The notes: a model not told the origin generated them from the sequence alone. A stretch of 11,380 nt of DNA from Deltaproteobacteria bacterium (GCA_019307645.1 JAFDJF010000018.1:1-11380), one strand, 5' to 3'; counted from the stretch's first letter, positions 1 through 7,831 are shown. A program made the numbers and translations.

Positions 1-1879
1 ATTTTAACTTCTTCTCAAGATCCTTTGACAGCTGGACCCCCTGCTCTGCCAGAGAGGCAGCATCTGAGATGCCTGCATTTCCGGCGTAACTGCCGGCTTC
101 ACATGTTTCAAAAAGCGCTTTGAGCCGGTCAAGGGTCCCCAGATCAACGCCCCTGACCGCCAAAGTGTCGCTTACATCATTGAACGTCAAGGCGCCTTTG
201 GGCATACACAGTTTGTCTCCCAGGTATTGACGGAAGGCATCCTGAACCATATTACACGTATTGTCCACTGAAGAAGATCCACGTGCCTCTTTTAGCGACT
301 TTGTCAGGGTGCCGAATGCCTTTCTTGCCCGTGCCTTCATGGGATCTTTGTTCCTCCGGCGCACAATGCCTGCCCCTGTGAACAGGAAAAAATAAAAGAC
401 CGGTGTACCCAGAACCAAACACATCCACAGAGGCGATCGAAACCATGAAAGCGGTCCGGAACGTTGGTGTTCTATGACGCTCATGTCCTCGTAGTTAAAG
501 GCAATGCCCTTTCGCCAGGTCTCGATTTCACTGCCCAGTGGAACCTGTTCTGCAATACCCTCTGCATCGAACATGGTCACGACCCTTGTCTCTTTGACAA
601 TTAAGGGAATCGGCTCTGTGCGCGCCACGCGATAGGTTTTGGTTTGTGTATCAAAATAAGAAAGCTCAATTGACGGGATTTCTTTTACGCCTTGCTTGAT
701 CGCCCGAATGGTCTGAGTAAAAATTTTGGATTTACCTGAAACCTCTGCCGTGGCCCTTTCTTTGGGGATCTTGAAATCCCTGGCAAGTCCTGGTTGTTGA
801 CTCAGCCGGGGCAATTTCACATGCTCAGGATATTCAGGCCCGCTTAAGGATAATGTCAAAGTGATCGGATCACCCACACTCACCTCCGTGGGCGTTGCGT
901 GGGCCTCGATTCTGTATTTTCCCACGTGGCCCGCAAAATTGTCCGGCCGGCCCTCTGCCGGAAGATCAGAGACCCTCAGGGATAAAGGATTCGAAGGGAC
1001 GGCGACTGTCCTGTAAACCCCCCTCCGGCTCCTGCCAAAAAAATCATCGTTGAAAAAATCAGAGAAGAAATCATCTTGAAACGTGCTTCGTCGCTTTTCA
1101 TATCCAACAAGGGCGCTGCAGGTAACGGTAGCAGGCTTGATTGCGACATTTCCAGACCGCGTTGGAATCAGGATTTTCTTGAATGTAATGGTTGCATAAT
1201 CTTTGTCACCAATCCGGCCGCGGCCCTTTTCGCCGATGGCCTCATCATCTCCGAGACGGATACGGTACAATTTCTTACCCGATTGCATATCCACTTCAGG
1301 ATCGGCAAAATGAAAAGTATCATCATTGAGCAGCGGCAGCGCAAAATTGAAGGTCTTTACATCCTTTCCGATATACCAGGTCACCGTAAGGGTGACGGGC
1401 TCTCCAACATAACAATGATTTCTGGACAGTTTAAGCCTCAGTTTGAAATCATCGGTCTCCGCAGGCTTTCGGGCGTTGATAACAACAGGTTTCGTGTGGG
1501 TCGAACGTCCACCTTCAGAAACCGTTATGGAAGGGATCTGGAGACGTCCCGCACGTTTCGGGGTCAGCTGATACGAAAAAAAGTACCCCTCTCGGACGTT
1601 CTGCGTTATCTTTCCGTTTACAATGGAAATGGATCTGCTGCTGTTCTGCTGTCCACCCCTGAATTCAACAGTGAAATCAGTAAGATGGGACATGACCGGT
1701 TTTTCAGGGCTTTCGCTTCCGGAAACCTGGATCTGAAAAATAAAGGCTTCTCCCACAAACAGATCCGTCCGCTCCACAACGGCTGTTGCGCTGAGCTGAG
1801 CAGCCCAGGAAACAGGGCACGAGAGGACCGTACATATCAAGGAGAGCATCAAAACAGTTATGTATTTTATCATTTTCAT
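1..1879 (-). CDS. batD: BatD (Bacteroides aerotolerance-type) membrane protein, 3' end cut by window edge
   Basis: I read this frame triplet by triplet from the ATG at 1879 to base 2. It is open throughout (626 codons) with no stop, so the gene continues past the left edge. Seen: an N-terminal signal peptide (MKMIKY, hydrophobic stretch, likely cut near SWA-AQ, residues ~1-27); a long extracytoplasmic beta-rich part with repeated 'VGEPVTLTV'/'VGDPITLTL' Ig-like motifs; an acidic-aromatic segment at residues 269-287 (DDFFSDFFNDDFFGR), typical of BatD; one membrane helix at about 484-506; and a basic, helical cytoplasmic tail of about 120 residues. Family knowledge: BatD is the large Ig-like membrane component of Bat operons, thought to act with the BatA/BatB VWA proteins; its reaction is unknown. 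It is the last gene seen in the operon. An in-frame GTG at 1912 is an alternative start, but the ATG gives a cleaner signal peptide. The Shine-Dalgarno is poor. Confidence 0.88.
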   Translation of the reverse strand, partial: MKMIKYITVLMLSLICTVLSCPVSWAAQLSATAVVERTDLFVGEAFIFQIQVSGSESPEKPVMSHLTDFTVEFRGGQQNSSRSISIVNGKITQNVREGYFFSYQLTPKRAGRLQIPSITVSEGGRSTHTKPVVINARKPAETDDFKLRLKLSRNHCYVGEPVTLTVTWYIGKDVKTFNFALPLLNDDTFHFADPEVDMQSGKKLYRIRLGDDEAIGEKGRGRIGDKDYATITFKKILIPTRSGNVAIKPATVTCSALVGYEKRRSTFQDDFFSDFFNDDFFGRSRRGVYRTVAVPSNPLSLRVSDLPAEGRPDNFAGHVGKYRIEAHATPTEVSVGDPITLTLSLSGPEYPEHVKLPRLSQQPGLARDFKIPKERATAEVSGKSKIFTQTIRAIKQGVKEIPSIELSYFDTQTKTYRVARTEPIPLIVKETRVVTMFDAEGIAEQVPLGSEIETWRKGIAFNYEDMSVIEHQRSGPLSWFRSPLWMCLVLGTPVFYFFLFTGAGIVRRRNKDPMKARARKAFGTLTKSLKEARGSSSVDNTCNMVQDAFRQYLGDKLCMPKGALTFNDVSDTLAVRGVDLGTLDRLKALFETCEAGSYAGNAGISDAASLAEQGVQLSKDLEKKLK

Positions 1880-1886
1880 TATGCGG

Positions 1887-1928
1887 GTCGCTCGTTGCTG
1901 GTTGCCGGTCACTTGATACTGGTCAGTC
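1887..1928. repeat. Six consecutive degenerate heptamers just upstream of batD
   Basis: Six 7-base units run in register on the plus strand: gtcgctc, gttgctg, gttgccg, gtcactt, gatactg, gtcagtc. They lie between the palindromic element and the batD start and occupy the region where a ribosome binding site would be. No coding function is apparent. The units resemble the heptamers at 6411-6438 in period and in CAGT-type content. Confidence 0.65.
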
Positions 1929-2064
1929 AATGCCGTTAAGTTAACGAATGTTCAATTTGCTCCCCGGCGATCCATTCAATCAGGCTTAGGGCTCGCGCCA
2001 AAAATGTGAAGTTATTTTTGCGCGAACCCTTAAGCTTATTGAGAATCTTTAATTTAACGGCATT
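1929..2064. repeat. Imperfect palindromic (REP/MITE-like) element between batC and batD
   Basis: The outer arms, 1929-1944 (aatgccgttaagttaa) and 2049-2064, are inverted copies matching at 15 of 16 bases. The inner arms, 1985-2005 and 2014-2034, are 21 bases each and pair with one bulge per side around the 8-base loop gtgaagtt. Weaker complementarity links the parts between, so the whole ~136 bases can fold into one long hairpin. It starts 13 bases after the batC stop and occupies most of the 198-base batC-batD gap. No ORF or transposase is present, so a non-autonomous palindromic repeat is the best description. As RNA it could pause or protect the polycistronic message. Confidence 0.7.
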
Positions 2065-2077
2065 AACCGGTTGTCGA

Positions 2078-3211
2078 TCACCAATCCTTATCCACATCCC
2101 GGTAACCGCCTGCCGACCGCATTCTGCGCTGTTTTTTGTTTTCTTTTTCTTCGTCCAGGATGTCATGGGCGCCATCGGACAGTTGTGCCGTGGCAGGGTC
2201 TTCCTGCCGGTCCTCTTTTTCCTGGGGCGCTGTGTCAGTGCATGACGGCGCCTGCCCCTGACCTTCGCCTCCCTGCTGTTCCTGTTGTTGCCCCCCTTTT
2301 TGACCCTCGCTAAGGGAGGAAAGGGCATCCTTGAGCTCCTCAAGGGCCTTTTCCTGATTGGCCTTGGCCTCTGATGTGTGATCCTGCTCCAGGTTGCCCG
2401 ATGCAGCCTTCTGTTCCTTTGCTGCATTTTTCAAATTTTTTTCAGCAGGATGTTCAGTGCCCGGGGTATTCCGGCACCCGGGTTTGGGCATGTTTTTTGC
2501 CAGTACCTCTGTTTCCGCCTGCAAATCTTTCTGGTCCCGGGCAAGATCCTGTACATCGTCCTTCAGCTTTTGAGAATCGCCCTTTTGTCTCCGTTCATCC
2601 CGAATCTGTTTGTTTCGATCCAATGCGTCCTGCTGCTTTTTGATCAGCTCCTTTAGCTTGTCAGCTGCCTGCTGCATGGCCTCCTGCTGCTGTTTGGCGG
2701 CTTCCTTCTGTTTATTAATATTATCAAGGATCGTCTTCATCACAAGACGGACCACTTGGATATTTTCGGCTGCTTCATGGAAATCAGGAACAAGCGCAAG
2801 GGCTTCCTGATAATGGCGGATGCTTTTTGTACATGCCTCAAGCGCCTTATTCAAATCGCTGTCCTGCCGGCGCTCGGCCTCTCGATAGGCACAGTTGCCA
2901 AGGTTAAACTTGCTTTTGGCTTCAAATTGAATGTCTTTGCTTTTCAAAGCCGCTTTTTCAAATGCCTCCGCTGCACCGGAATAATCGCCTTTTTGATACA
3001 GGGCGGCACCCTTGTTAAAATATATGCGAGGTGATTCCGGTGCTTCTACAGAAGCCTCATCATAGGATGAAAGCGCTTTATCATATTCACCGGCAAGATA
3101 AGCTGCATTTCCTTCGCTAACAAGACCGGCCGGGGAATCCGCATACCCGTAAACCGGCGCCATCATCAGAATGCAGCTCACTACGACAATATATACGAAC
3201 CCTTTAGACAC
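2078..3211 (-). CDS. batC: BatC-like TPR protein
   Basis: A 377-residue protein read from a GTG start. Seen: a signal peptide (residues 1-24, cleavage near YGYA-DSP); TPR-like helical repeats at about 27-150, with motifs such as 'GNAAYLAGEYDKALSSYDEA', 'NKGAALYQKGDYSGAAEAFEKA' and 'FNLGNCAYREAE'; then a long Gln/Lys/Glu-rich, probably coiled-coil or disordered region (about 155-350); and a short terminal motif ending DVDKDW, which I recognise from BatC proteins. Family knowledge: BatC is a periplasmic or membrane-associated TPR partner in Bat operons, probably a protein-protein scaffold. Start choice: an in-frame ATG at 3250 would overlap batB by 47 bases. The GTG at 3211 has AAGGAG seven bases upstream, overlaps the batB end by only 8 bases, and puts the signal peptide at the very N-terminus. 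The gene is therefore probably translationally coupled to batB. Confidence 0.87.
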   Translation of the reverse strand: MSKGFVYIVVVSCILMMAPVYGYADSPAGLVSEGNAAYLAGEYDKALSSYDEASVEAPESPRIYFNKGAALYQKGDYSGAAEAFEKAALKSKDIQFEAKSKFNLGNCAYREAERRQDSDLNKALEACTKSIRHYQEALALVPDFHEAAENIQVVRLVMKTILDNINKQKEAAKQQQEAMQQAADKLKELIKKQQDALDRNKQIRDERRQKGDSQKLKDDVQDLARDQKDLQAETEVLAKNMPKPGCRNTPGTEHPAEKNLKNAAKEQKAASGNLEQDHTSEAKANQEKALEELKDALSSLSEGQKGGQQQEQQGGEGQGQAPSCTDTAPQEKEDRQEDPATAQLSDGAHDILDEEKENKKQRRMRSAGGYRDVDKDW

Positions 3212-4232
3212 GGATTTGCTCCTTTTTACGTTCTGAAGCTGCCATTTCAAAACACAACAGGATAAACCCTATGGCAAGAAAGATCTGGAACTTTTCTTCA
3301 TATCGTTTGATCGTTTCTGATTCAAGGGCCTTTTTGTCTGCACTTGCGATTAGCTGAATATAGACATTTCCAAGATCAATGGCACCGGTGGCCACGTTAA
3401 AATACCTGCCGCCCGGCGTTGCATTCACCATTTTTCGCAGAGTATCGGCATCAAGTCTTGACCATATCTCCTGACCCTTGTATTTCAAGAACATCATCTG
3501 TCCGTTCTCGTTCGTGACAGGGATACGTTTGCCTTCATTCTCATCTCCCAGCCCTATTGCAATCAGCCTGATGCCTCTGTCGCCCGCTTTTTTTGCCGCT
3601 TCAATGGGGAAACTGTCATGGTCTTCACCGTCTGTGATCAGAATGATGTCCTTGTATTCCTTTGCCTGGTCATCAAACACATCCGTCATAATCTTACGGA
3701 TAGCATCTCCGATCATTGTTCCGCCGCGGGCGATGCTGTCTGTTGAAATCCCGCTAAGCATCATTTGAAAAAAACCGTAATCCAGGGTTAAAGGGCATTT
3801 TATGGCAGCAGTACCGGCAAATGCAACAAGCGCCACTCGATCGCCCTGAAGACGCTCCACACAATCCCGTATGGCCAATTTGGCTCTTTCAAGGCGGTTG
3901 GGGATAAGGTCTTCTGCAAGCATGCTCTTTGACACATCCAGAAGAAAAACCACATCCCGTCCACGCCGCTCAATGGTTTCAGGTTTTGGATTCCACGCAG
4001 GACGTGTTATGGAAAAACTGATGAACATCACAGAAATCAGGAGTAATGCCGCCTTCCAGTGCCGCCGGGAATTGTTCAGGGAGATATGAATCCGGTCAAG
4101 GAGGCCTGCATCAATAAATATTTCAAGGGCCTTACGCCGTTTCTGCCCTGCATAAATAAACACGGCAAACAGGAAAGGGATTGCCCATAATAGATGAAGC
4201 ATCTCGATATTCTGGAGTTTTATCCCACTCAT
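3204..4232 (-). CDS. batB: BatB, VWA-domain membrane protein
   Basis: A 342-residue inner-membrane protein. Seen: two N-terminal membrane helices (about 12-28 and 60-76); a von Willebrand factor A domain (about 92-300) with an intact metal-ion-dependent adhesion site, DVSKS at D99/S101/S103, T172 in 'RGGTMIGDA' and D201 in 'LITDGED'; and a C-terminal membrane helix near 315-331. Two helices, then a VWA domain, then a last helix is the standard BatA/BatB layout. In family terms, the VWA domain binds a divalent metal and a partner protein, and works with a MoxR ATPase. The ATG overlaps the batA stop as ATGA and is preceded by AGGAAG five bases upstream. The gene runs into batC with an 8-base overlap. 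The batB rather than batA label rests on order (second VWA gene, immediately before the TPR gene) and on the DVSKSM/ERAK motifs. Confidence 0.9.
   Translation of the reverse strand: MSGIKLQNIEMLHLLWAIPFLFAVFIYAGQKRRKALEIFIDAGLLDRIHISLNNSRRHWKAALLLISVMFISFSITRPAWNPKPETIERRGRDVVFLLDVSKSMLAEDLIPNRLERAKLAIRDCVERLQGDRVALVAFAGTAAIKCPLTLDYGFFQMMLSGISTDSIARGGTMIGDAIRKIMTDVFDDQAKEYKDIILITDGEDHDSFPIEAAKKAGDRGIRLIAIGLGDENEGKRIPVTNENGQMMFLKYKGQEIWSRLDADTLRKMVNATPGGRYFNVATGAIDLGNVYIQLIASADKKALESETIKRYEEKFQIFLAIGFILLCFEMAASERKKEQIRV
3219..3224 (-). promoter_or_regulatory. Shine-Dalgarno AAGGAG of batC, decides a GTG start
   Basis: AAGGAG lies inside the last codons of batB, seven bases (CAAATCC) before the GTG at 3211. 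It supports GTG over the upstream ATG at 3250. Confidence 0.8.
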
Positions 4233-5284
4233 GGTATCTTCCTGAACAAGGTACTGTTCAGCACTATTTCAAAGACAATCAGCAATAGTCCTGCCAGGGC
4301 AAATCCCAGGAAGGATTCCCTGTAGTCAACAAACCGTACAGCTTCGATCTCGCTTTTTTCCATCTTGTCAATCTCTTCATAGATCTCGCGCAAGGATTCT
4401 CCATCTTCTGCCTTGCGGAAAAACCCCCCGGTCTTCTCGGCGACCGCCTCCAGTGTTTTTGTATCGACCCTTTGTCTTGAAGGTATCTTGTATACACCAA
4501 AAGGGGTCCGAATAGAGGTAACAGCTTCCCCCCCGCCAATGGCAATGGTGTAGACCTTGATCCCCCATTTGGCAGCCAGCTCAGCGGCCTGAAGGGGTGT
4601 TCGTTTTCCGCAGTTGTTTTCTCCGTCCGAAAGAAGGACGACTACCTTGCTCTTTATCTCATAGGTATCAGAATTGTTCTGCTGTCTTTTAAGGGACTCT
4701 TCAGCGGTCTTTAAACGCGCCGAGGCAAGGGCCAGGGCATCACCAATTGCGGTTCCGTCTTCTTCCCGGGTCTGCGCAAGCTTGACACTCTTTAGAAAAG
4801 CAGGAAGTGCACCGTGGGCAAGGGTCAATGGGCAGACGGTGTCCGGATACCGCGCAAAAGTGATCATGCCGATGAGATCATTGGGCCTGCCGGGGAGGTT
4901 TTGCTCCCCACCAATTACAAATTCCTTAAATACCCTTTTTACCACCTCCAGCCGGTTCATCTGCTCGCCGCCATATTCCAGTTCTGCCCCCATGCTGCTG
5001 GAACGGTCAACGACCATCTCAATGGCAACACCTTTGCTGATCTCCCTGATCTGCTCCCTGCCTGTCTGAGGCCTGGCCAGCGCTATGATCAGGAGGACAA
5101 GGGCGACAATTCGTATGAAAATGGGCACCCATAACGATCTCTGACGAAAGGATTTCCCTGCCTTTGCCGCATTGCCGACCGTGGAAAACCGGATTGACCC
5201 GCCTTTGATCCTGAAATACTTTAACCAGATCAATAGAGGTATCACCAGCAACAGCAGAAATGCCAAAGGAGATTCGAAATTCAT
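4229..5284 (-). CDS. batA: BatA, VWA-domain membrane protein
   Basis: A 351-residue membrane protein. Seen: N-terminal helices at about 7-24 and 52-70, the second followed by 'ARPQTG', a junction typical of BatA; a VWA domain from about residue 86 to 305 with a complete MIDAS (DRSSS at D93/S95/S97, T178 in 'EEDGTAIGDAL', D210 in 'LLSDGENN'); and a C-terminal helix at about 322-345. Family knowledge: BatA is the first VWA component of the Bat complex, anchored in the inner membrane, with metal-dependent protein binding. A 38-residue insertion of charged, Gln/Asn-rich sequence around 183-200 is modest and probably a loop. It begins six bases after the preceding BatD-like gene and ends in an ATGA overlap with batB, so the genes are tightly co-transcribed. 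Purified function is not known for this lineage. Confidence 0.9.
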   Translation of the reverse strand: MNFESPLAFLLLLVIPLLIWLKYFRIKGGSIRFSTVGNAAKAGKSFRQRSLWVPIFIRIVALVLLIIALARPQTGREQIREISKGVAIEMVVDRSSSMGAELEYGGEQMNRLEVVKRVFKEFVIGGEQNLPGRPNDLIGMITFARYPDTVCPLTLAHGALPAFLKSVKLAQTREEDGTAIGDALALASARLKTAEESLKRQQNNSDTYEIKSKVVVLLSDGENNCGKRTPLQAAELAAKWGIKVYTIAIGGGEAVTSIRTPFGVYKIPSRQRVDTKTLEAVAEKTGGFFRKAEDGESLREIYEEIDKMEKSEIEAVRFVDYRESFLGFALAGLLLIVFEIVLNSTLFRKIP

Positions 5285-5290
5285 ACAGCC

Positions 5291-6334
5291 CTATTCCCTC
5301 TCTTCCGTCCCTTCAATAAACGACCTGCAACTGTTAAATGTGTTCTGGATGTCTTCTGTCTTCGGCTGATATTCGGCAAACTTCACAAGATCACAATGGT
5401 TCAGAAATTTCTTGAGCAGGGCTTTATATTTGTCCGGAAAATTTCGAGCATTCTCCAGACCGGAGAGAAACTCTTCTGTCGTCTGTTCCCGGGCATGGAG
5501 TCCGAAACGGTTTTCAATATAACGACCGAGGATTGCTGTAATACGCTGATAAAAGAGTTTGATTTCTCCTTTATTGGGCAGGTCTTCTTCAACCAGTCTT
5601 TTCAGCGCTTCGTACGCAAGTTCATGGGCAGGGATACTTAAGCCTGAACCTTCGCCTGCTGCTTTCTTCTGTTTTCTGACAATGACGGTTGTCGTAACAA
5701 TGCCTGTTACGAGGGCCGCTGCCGCGATTGCTGCCCATACCCACAAGATGTAGGACCGCGGGAACGGTACCGGCGGTTTGATTTCATTAAGACGCACATC
5801 CTTCAGGTCTTCAGGCAAAAGAGATTTGACCTTGATTGTCACTTCAGATGTCTCGATTTTGTGCGCCTCTGCTTCCGGGTCGCTCTTTTTCCAAAACTTT
5901 ATCACCATGGGCGGAATCGTGTAATCCCCCGACAGGAACGGCTCCAGCACATAGGACCGGCTGACTTTTTTTCTATTGTTTTCAATCAACTCCGGCTGGG
6001 TCGTATGATAGTCAACGATGCCGAATTGCTCCAGCTTCTCACCAAAACCGGGAAGTTTGATATCATAGTCTTCATCCACAGTGATACTGATGGTCAGGTT
6101 CAGACGTTCTGCAATACTAATTTCATTTCGGTCCACGTCAAGGGTAACGGTTGCCGGTCCCCTGTCAACTTCTTCGTGAATGCCAGCATCCTTTTCCTTT
6201 TTTGACGTGGCAACCGAATCATCCTTTTTACACGAAACCGATGACAGGACACAGAGCATTGTCAAAAAAACAATTGCGATCCTCAACCGGAAATCTCGCC
6301 CTTGAATCTGTTTCATTTTATTTAAGACAGTCAT
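5291..6334 (-). CDS. Short BatD-like membrane protein, putative lipoprotein
   Basis: A 347-residue protein. Seen: an N-terminal hydrophobic segment (about 17-34) ending LSSVSC, where Cys35 fits a relaxed lipobox (the -3 residue is Ser, not the usual Leu); a beta-rich domain (about 60-170) beginning 'ATVTLDVDRNEISIAERLNL', like the Ig-type repeats of BatD; a membrane helix at 194-220; and a helical C-terminal domain (about 235-345, 'HELAYEALKRLVEED' onward), similar in layout to the cytoplasmic tails of BatD and of DUF4381-type proteins from Bat operons. Function unknown; by context, an accessory Bat envelope component. If the lipobox is used, the helix at 194 would be a second anchor; otherwise the first segment is a signal peptide or anchor. 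A TGA codon two codons upstream fixes 6334 as the most upstream start. No good Shine-Dalgarno is seen, and Met7 is an alternative start. Confidence 0.78.
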   Translation of the reverse strand: MTVLNKMKQIQGRDFRLRIAIVFLTMLCVLSSVSCKKDDSVATSKKEKDAGIHEEVDRGPATVTLDVDRNEISIAERLNLTISITVDEDYDIKLPGFGEKLEQFGIVDYHTTQPELIENNRKKVSRSYVLEPFLSGDYTIPPMVIKFWKKSDPEAEAHKIETSEVTIKVKSLLPEDLKDVRLNEIKPPVPFPRSYILWVWAAIAAAALVTGIVTTTVIVRKQKKAAGEGSGLSIPAHELAYEALKRLVEEDLPNKGEIKLFYQRITAILGRYIENRFGLHAREQTTEEFLSGLENARNFPDKYKALLKKFLNHCDLVKFAEYQPKTEDIQNTFNSCRSFIEGTEERE

Positions 6335-6410
6335 ATTTCAGGAATATGCAATCTCTGTATCTTGTTGGCTTTGTGTGAGATAGCTCTTTTCGACCCTTTG
6401 ACCTTTTTTG

Positions 6411-6438
6411 ACTGCTCACTGATTACTGCTCACTGATT
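6411..6438. repeat. Exact 14-bp tandem duplication made of two heptamers
   Basis: The unit actgctcactgatt occurs twice back to back and is itself two related heptamers (actgctc, actgatt). The foldase gene stop codon (6416-6418) lies within it, and the final coding residues (ESVSSNQ) are read from it. Confidence 0.85.
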
Positions 6439-7825
6439 CATCTTTTCCCGCAAAAGCAGAATGATGAATGACTACATCATATTGTTCCTTGAGCCTGGCC
6501 AGCAGTTTCTGCTGAACTTCACGTTCTTTCTGGGACCTCAATGCAAGGAACACCTCGTTTTGCACCTCATCAAAGGTTTTTTGACGCTCCGGCTCACGCT
6601 CGAGGACCTTGATAATATGAATCCCCTTTTCTGTATCAACATCTTCCTCAGCCACCCTGCCCTCATCGGTAGAAAAAACCACACGCATGGCATCTTTCGA
6701 TTTTCCGATACCGGGGATAGAACCGGATTCGCTTTTCTCTGTCCACTCCGGCAGTTTTCCGCCCTTGTCCCGGGTCGACACGTCTCGAGACATATCAGCG
6801 GCGAGTCCGGCAAAGTCATCCCCGTTCTCCAGCTTTTTGCGAACGCCCTGTGCTCCCTGTTTGCTGTCCACCAAAATATGGCTGATTCTGGCCTTTTCCG
6901 GATGGACATACTCCTGTTTATGGGCCTCGAAATAGGTTTCGAGATCACCCGCCGTAATCTTTATCTCATCTGAAAATTCCTTCTCAATTACTTTCCGGGC
7001 AAGGATGCTTCGCTCCATATCCTTCAGGGCAGTCCTGACCTCGGCATCATCCATGAGTCTTGATTCCCGTGCATTCCGATATAGCACCTCTTCCATCACA
7101 TACTGGTTCAGAAAAAACCGGCGTTGATTGTCAGTAGAATACTGTTTCAGCAATTTTTCCTTTCTTTTGTTGACCTGCTCCTCTGGAAGATAAGTGGCAA
7201 ACTGGGAAATCTGCATTTCGATAACGTGCTCTATCCTGAGGTCCAGATCGGACTTCATTATCTTTTGCGGTCCGATTTCGGCAACAACCCGATCGCCCTC
7301 TCCTGCGGACTTATCAGACTCCGCTTCAATGCCGGAACCAACGCGATCGGCCAGTTCATAACGCAGAGCCGCAAATTTCCCCATTGCTTCCAGGCACTCC
7401 TGGGTACGCCTTGCAATTTCCGTGGATATGTCATCCGGTTTTGCAAAGCTCTCAGAGCGATAGAAACTGTTAAGCGCCATTTCATACCGGTTTTCCATTT
7501 GATACAGCTTTCCGATTCTATACCAGACCCTGGCAGCGCCTTCATCATCCGGTGATGCGGCCAAAAGATACTCCTTCCATGCTTCAGCGGAGGCACGGTT
7601 CAGCCCTTGTTTCTCCAGCTTTAGAGCCAGGTGCTTCTGCTGTTTCACGGAAAGTACTGCGCCTTCAGGCCTTTTCTCCCTGCTGCCCTTTTGCAGCAAT
7701 ACAATACCAATATTGGCCAGAACCGCGATCAACACGGCAATCATCAATACCGCGACCCACTTTGATTGGGATTGAACCGCAGTTTGTTCACGGATCGGAA
7801 GATTGAATTCCAGTTCTTCTGTCAT
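6416..7825 (-). CDS. Membrane-anchored TPR plus PpiC-type (parvulin) peptidyl-prolyl isomerase
   Basis: A 469-residue protein. Seen: a short cytoplasmic N-terminus; one membrane helix (about 23-45, 'VAVLMIAVLIAVLANIGIVLL') and no cleavage site, so the rest is probably periplasmic; a helical TPR-like segment (about 60-140, 'VWYRIGKLYQMENRYEMALNSF'); a SurA/PrsA-like helical region (about 160-305); and a parvulin domain (about 308-410) with the family signatures 'ARISHILV' (His316), 'GGKLPEW' and 'GIHIIKV' (His403). Parvulins catalyse cis-trans isomerisation of prolyl bonds; SurA- and PrsA-like relatives fold secreted proteins. Start: ATG 7825 has GAGG six bases upstream; a GTG at 7835-7837 would overlap that Shine-Dalgarno. 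The gene sits between the DUF58 gene and the BatD-like gene in the same direction, which hints at folding of envelope substrates alongside the Bat proteins. The last residues come from a tandem repeat. The enzyme class is clear; the partner is not. Confidence 0.87.
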   Translation of the reverse strand: MTEELEFNLPIREQTAVQSQSKWVAVLMIAVLIAVLANIGIVLLQKGSREKRPEGAVLSVKQQKHLALKLEKQGLNRASAEAWKEYLLAASPDDEGAARVWYRIGKLYQMENRYEMALNSFYRSESFAKPDDISTEIARRTQECLEAMGKFAALRYELADRVGSGIEAESDKSAGEGDRVVAEIGPQKIMKSDLDLRIEHVIEMQISQFATYLPEEQVNKRKEKLLKQYSTDNQRRFFLNQYVMEEVLYRNARESRLMDDAEVRTALKDMERSILARKVIEKEFSDEIKITAGDLETYFEAHKQEYVHPEKARISHILVDSKQGAQGVRKKLENGDDFAGLAADMSRDVSTRDKGGKLPEWTEKSESGSIPGIGKSKDAMRVVFSTDEGRVAEEDVDTEKGIHIIKVLEREPERQKTFDEVQNEVFLALRSQKEREVQQKLLARLKEQYDVVIHHSAFAGKDESVSSNQ

Positions 7826-7831
7826 CTCTAT

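Noticed and set aside
1..1879. Apparent gene desert or frameshifted batD, since no stop-terminated minus-strand frame is present here
   Set aside because: Reading the minus-strand frame from 1879 shows no stop codon down to base 2; it is a single intact frame that simply leaves the window.
1076..1939. Plus-strand open frame of 287 codons
   Set aside because: It lies in the phase-matched antisense of batD, has no recognisable domain and no ribosome binding site; it is a shadow.
1936..2427. Minus-strand 163-codon frame overlapping the batC end and the palindrome
   Set aside because: Arg/Lys-rich low-complexity translation of the batC Gln/Glu-rich region in the wrong frame, running through the repeat; batC itself ends in its family motif DVDKDW.
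3212..3250. Longer batC from ATG 3250
   Set aside because: It would overlap batB by 47 bases, put 13 polar residues before the signal peptide, and ignore the well-placed AAGGAG before GTG 3211.
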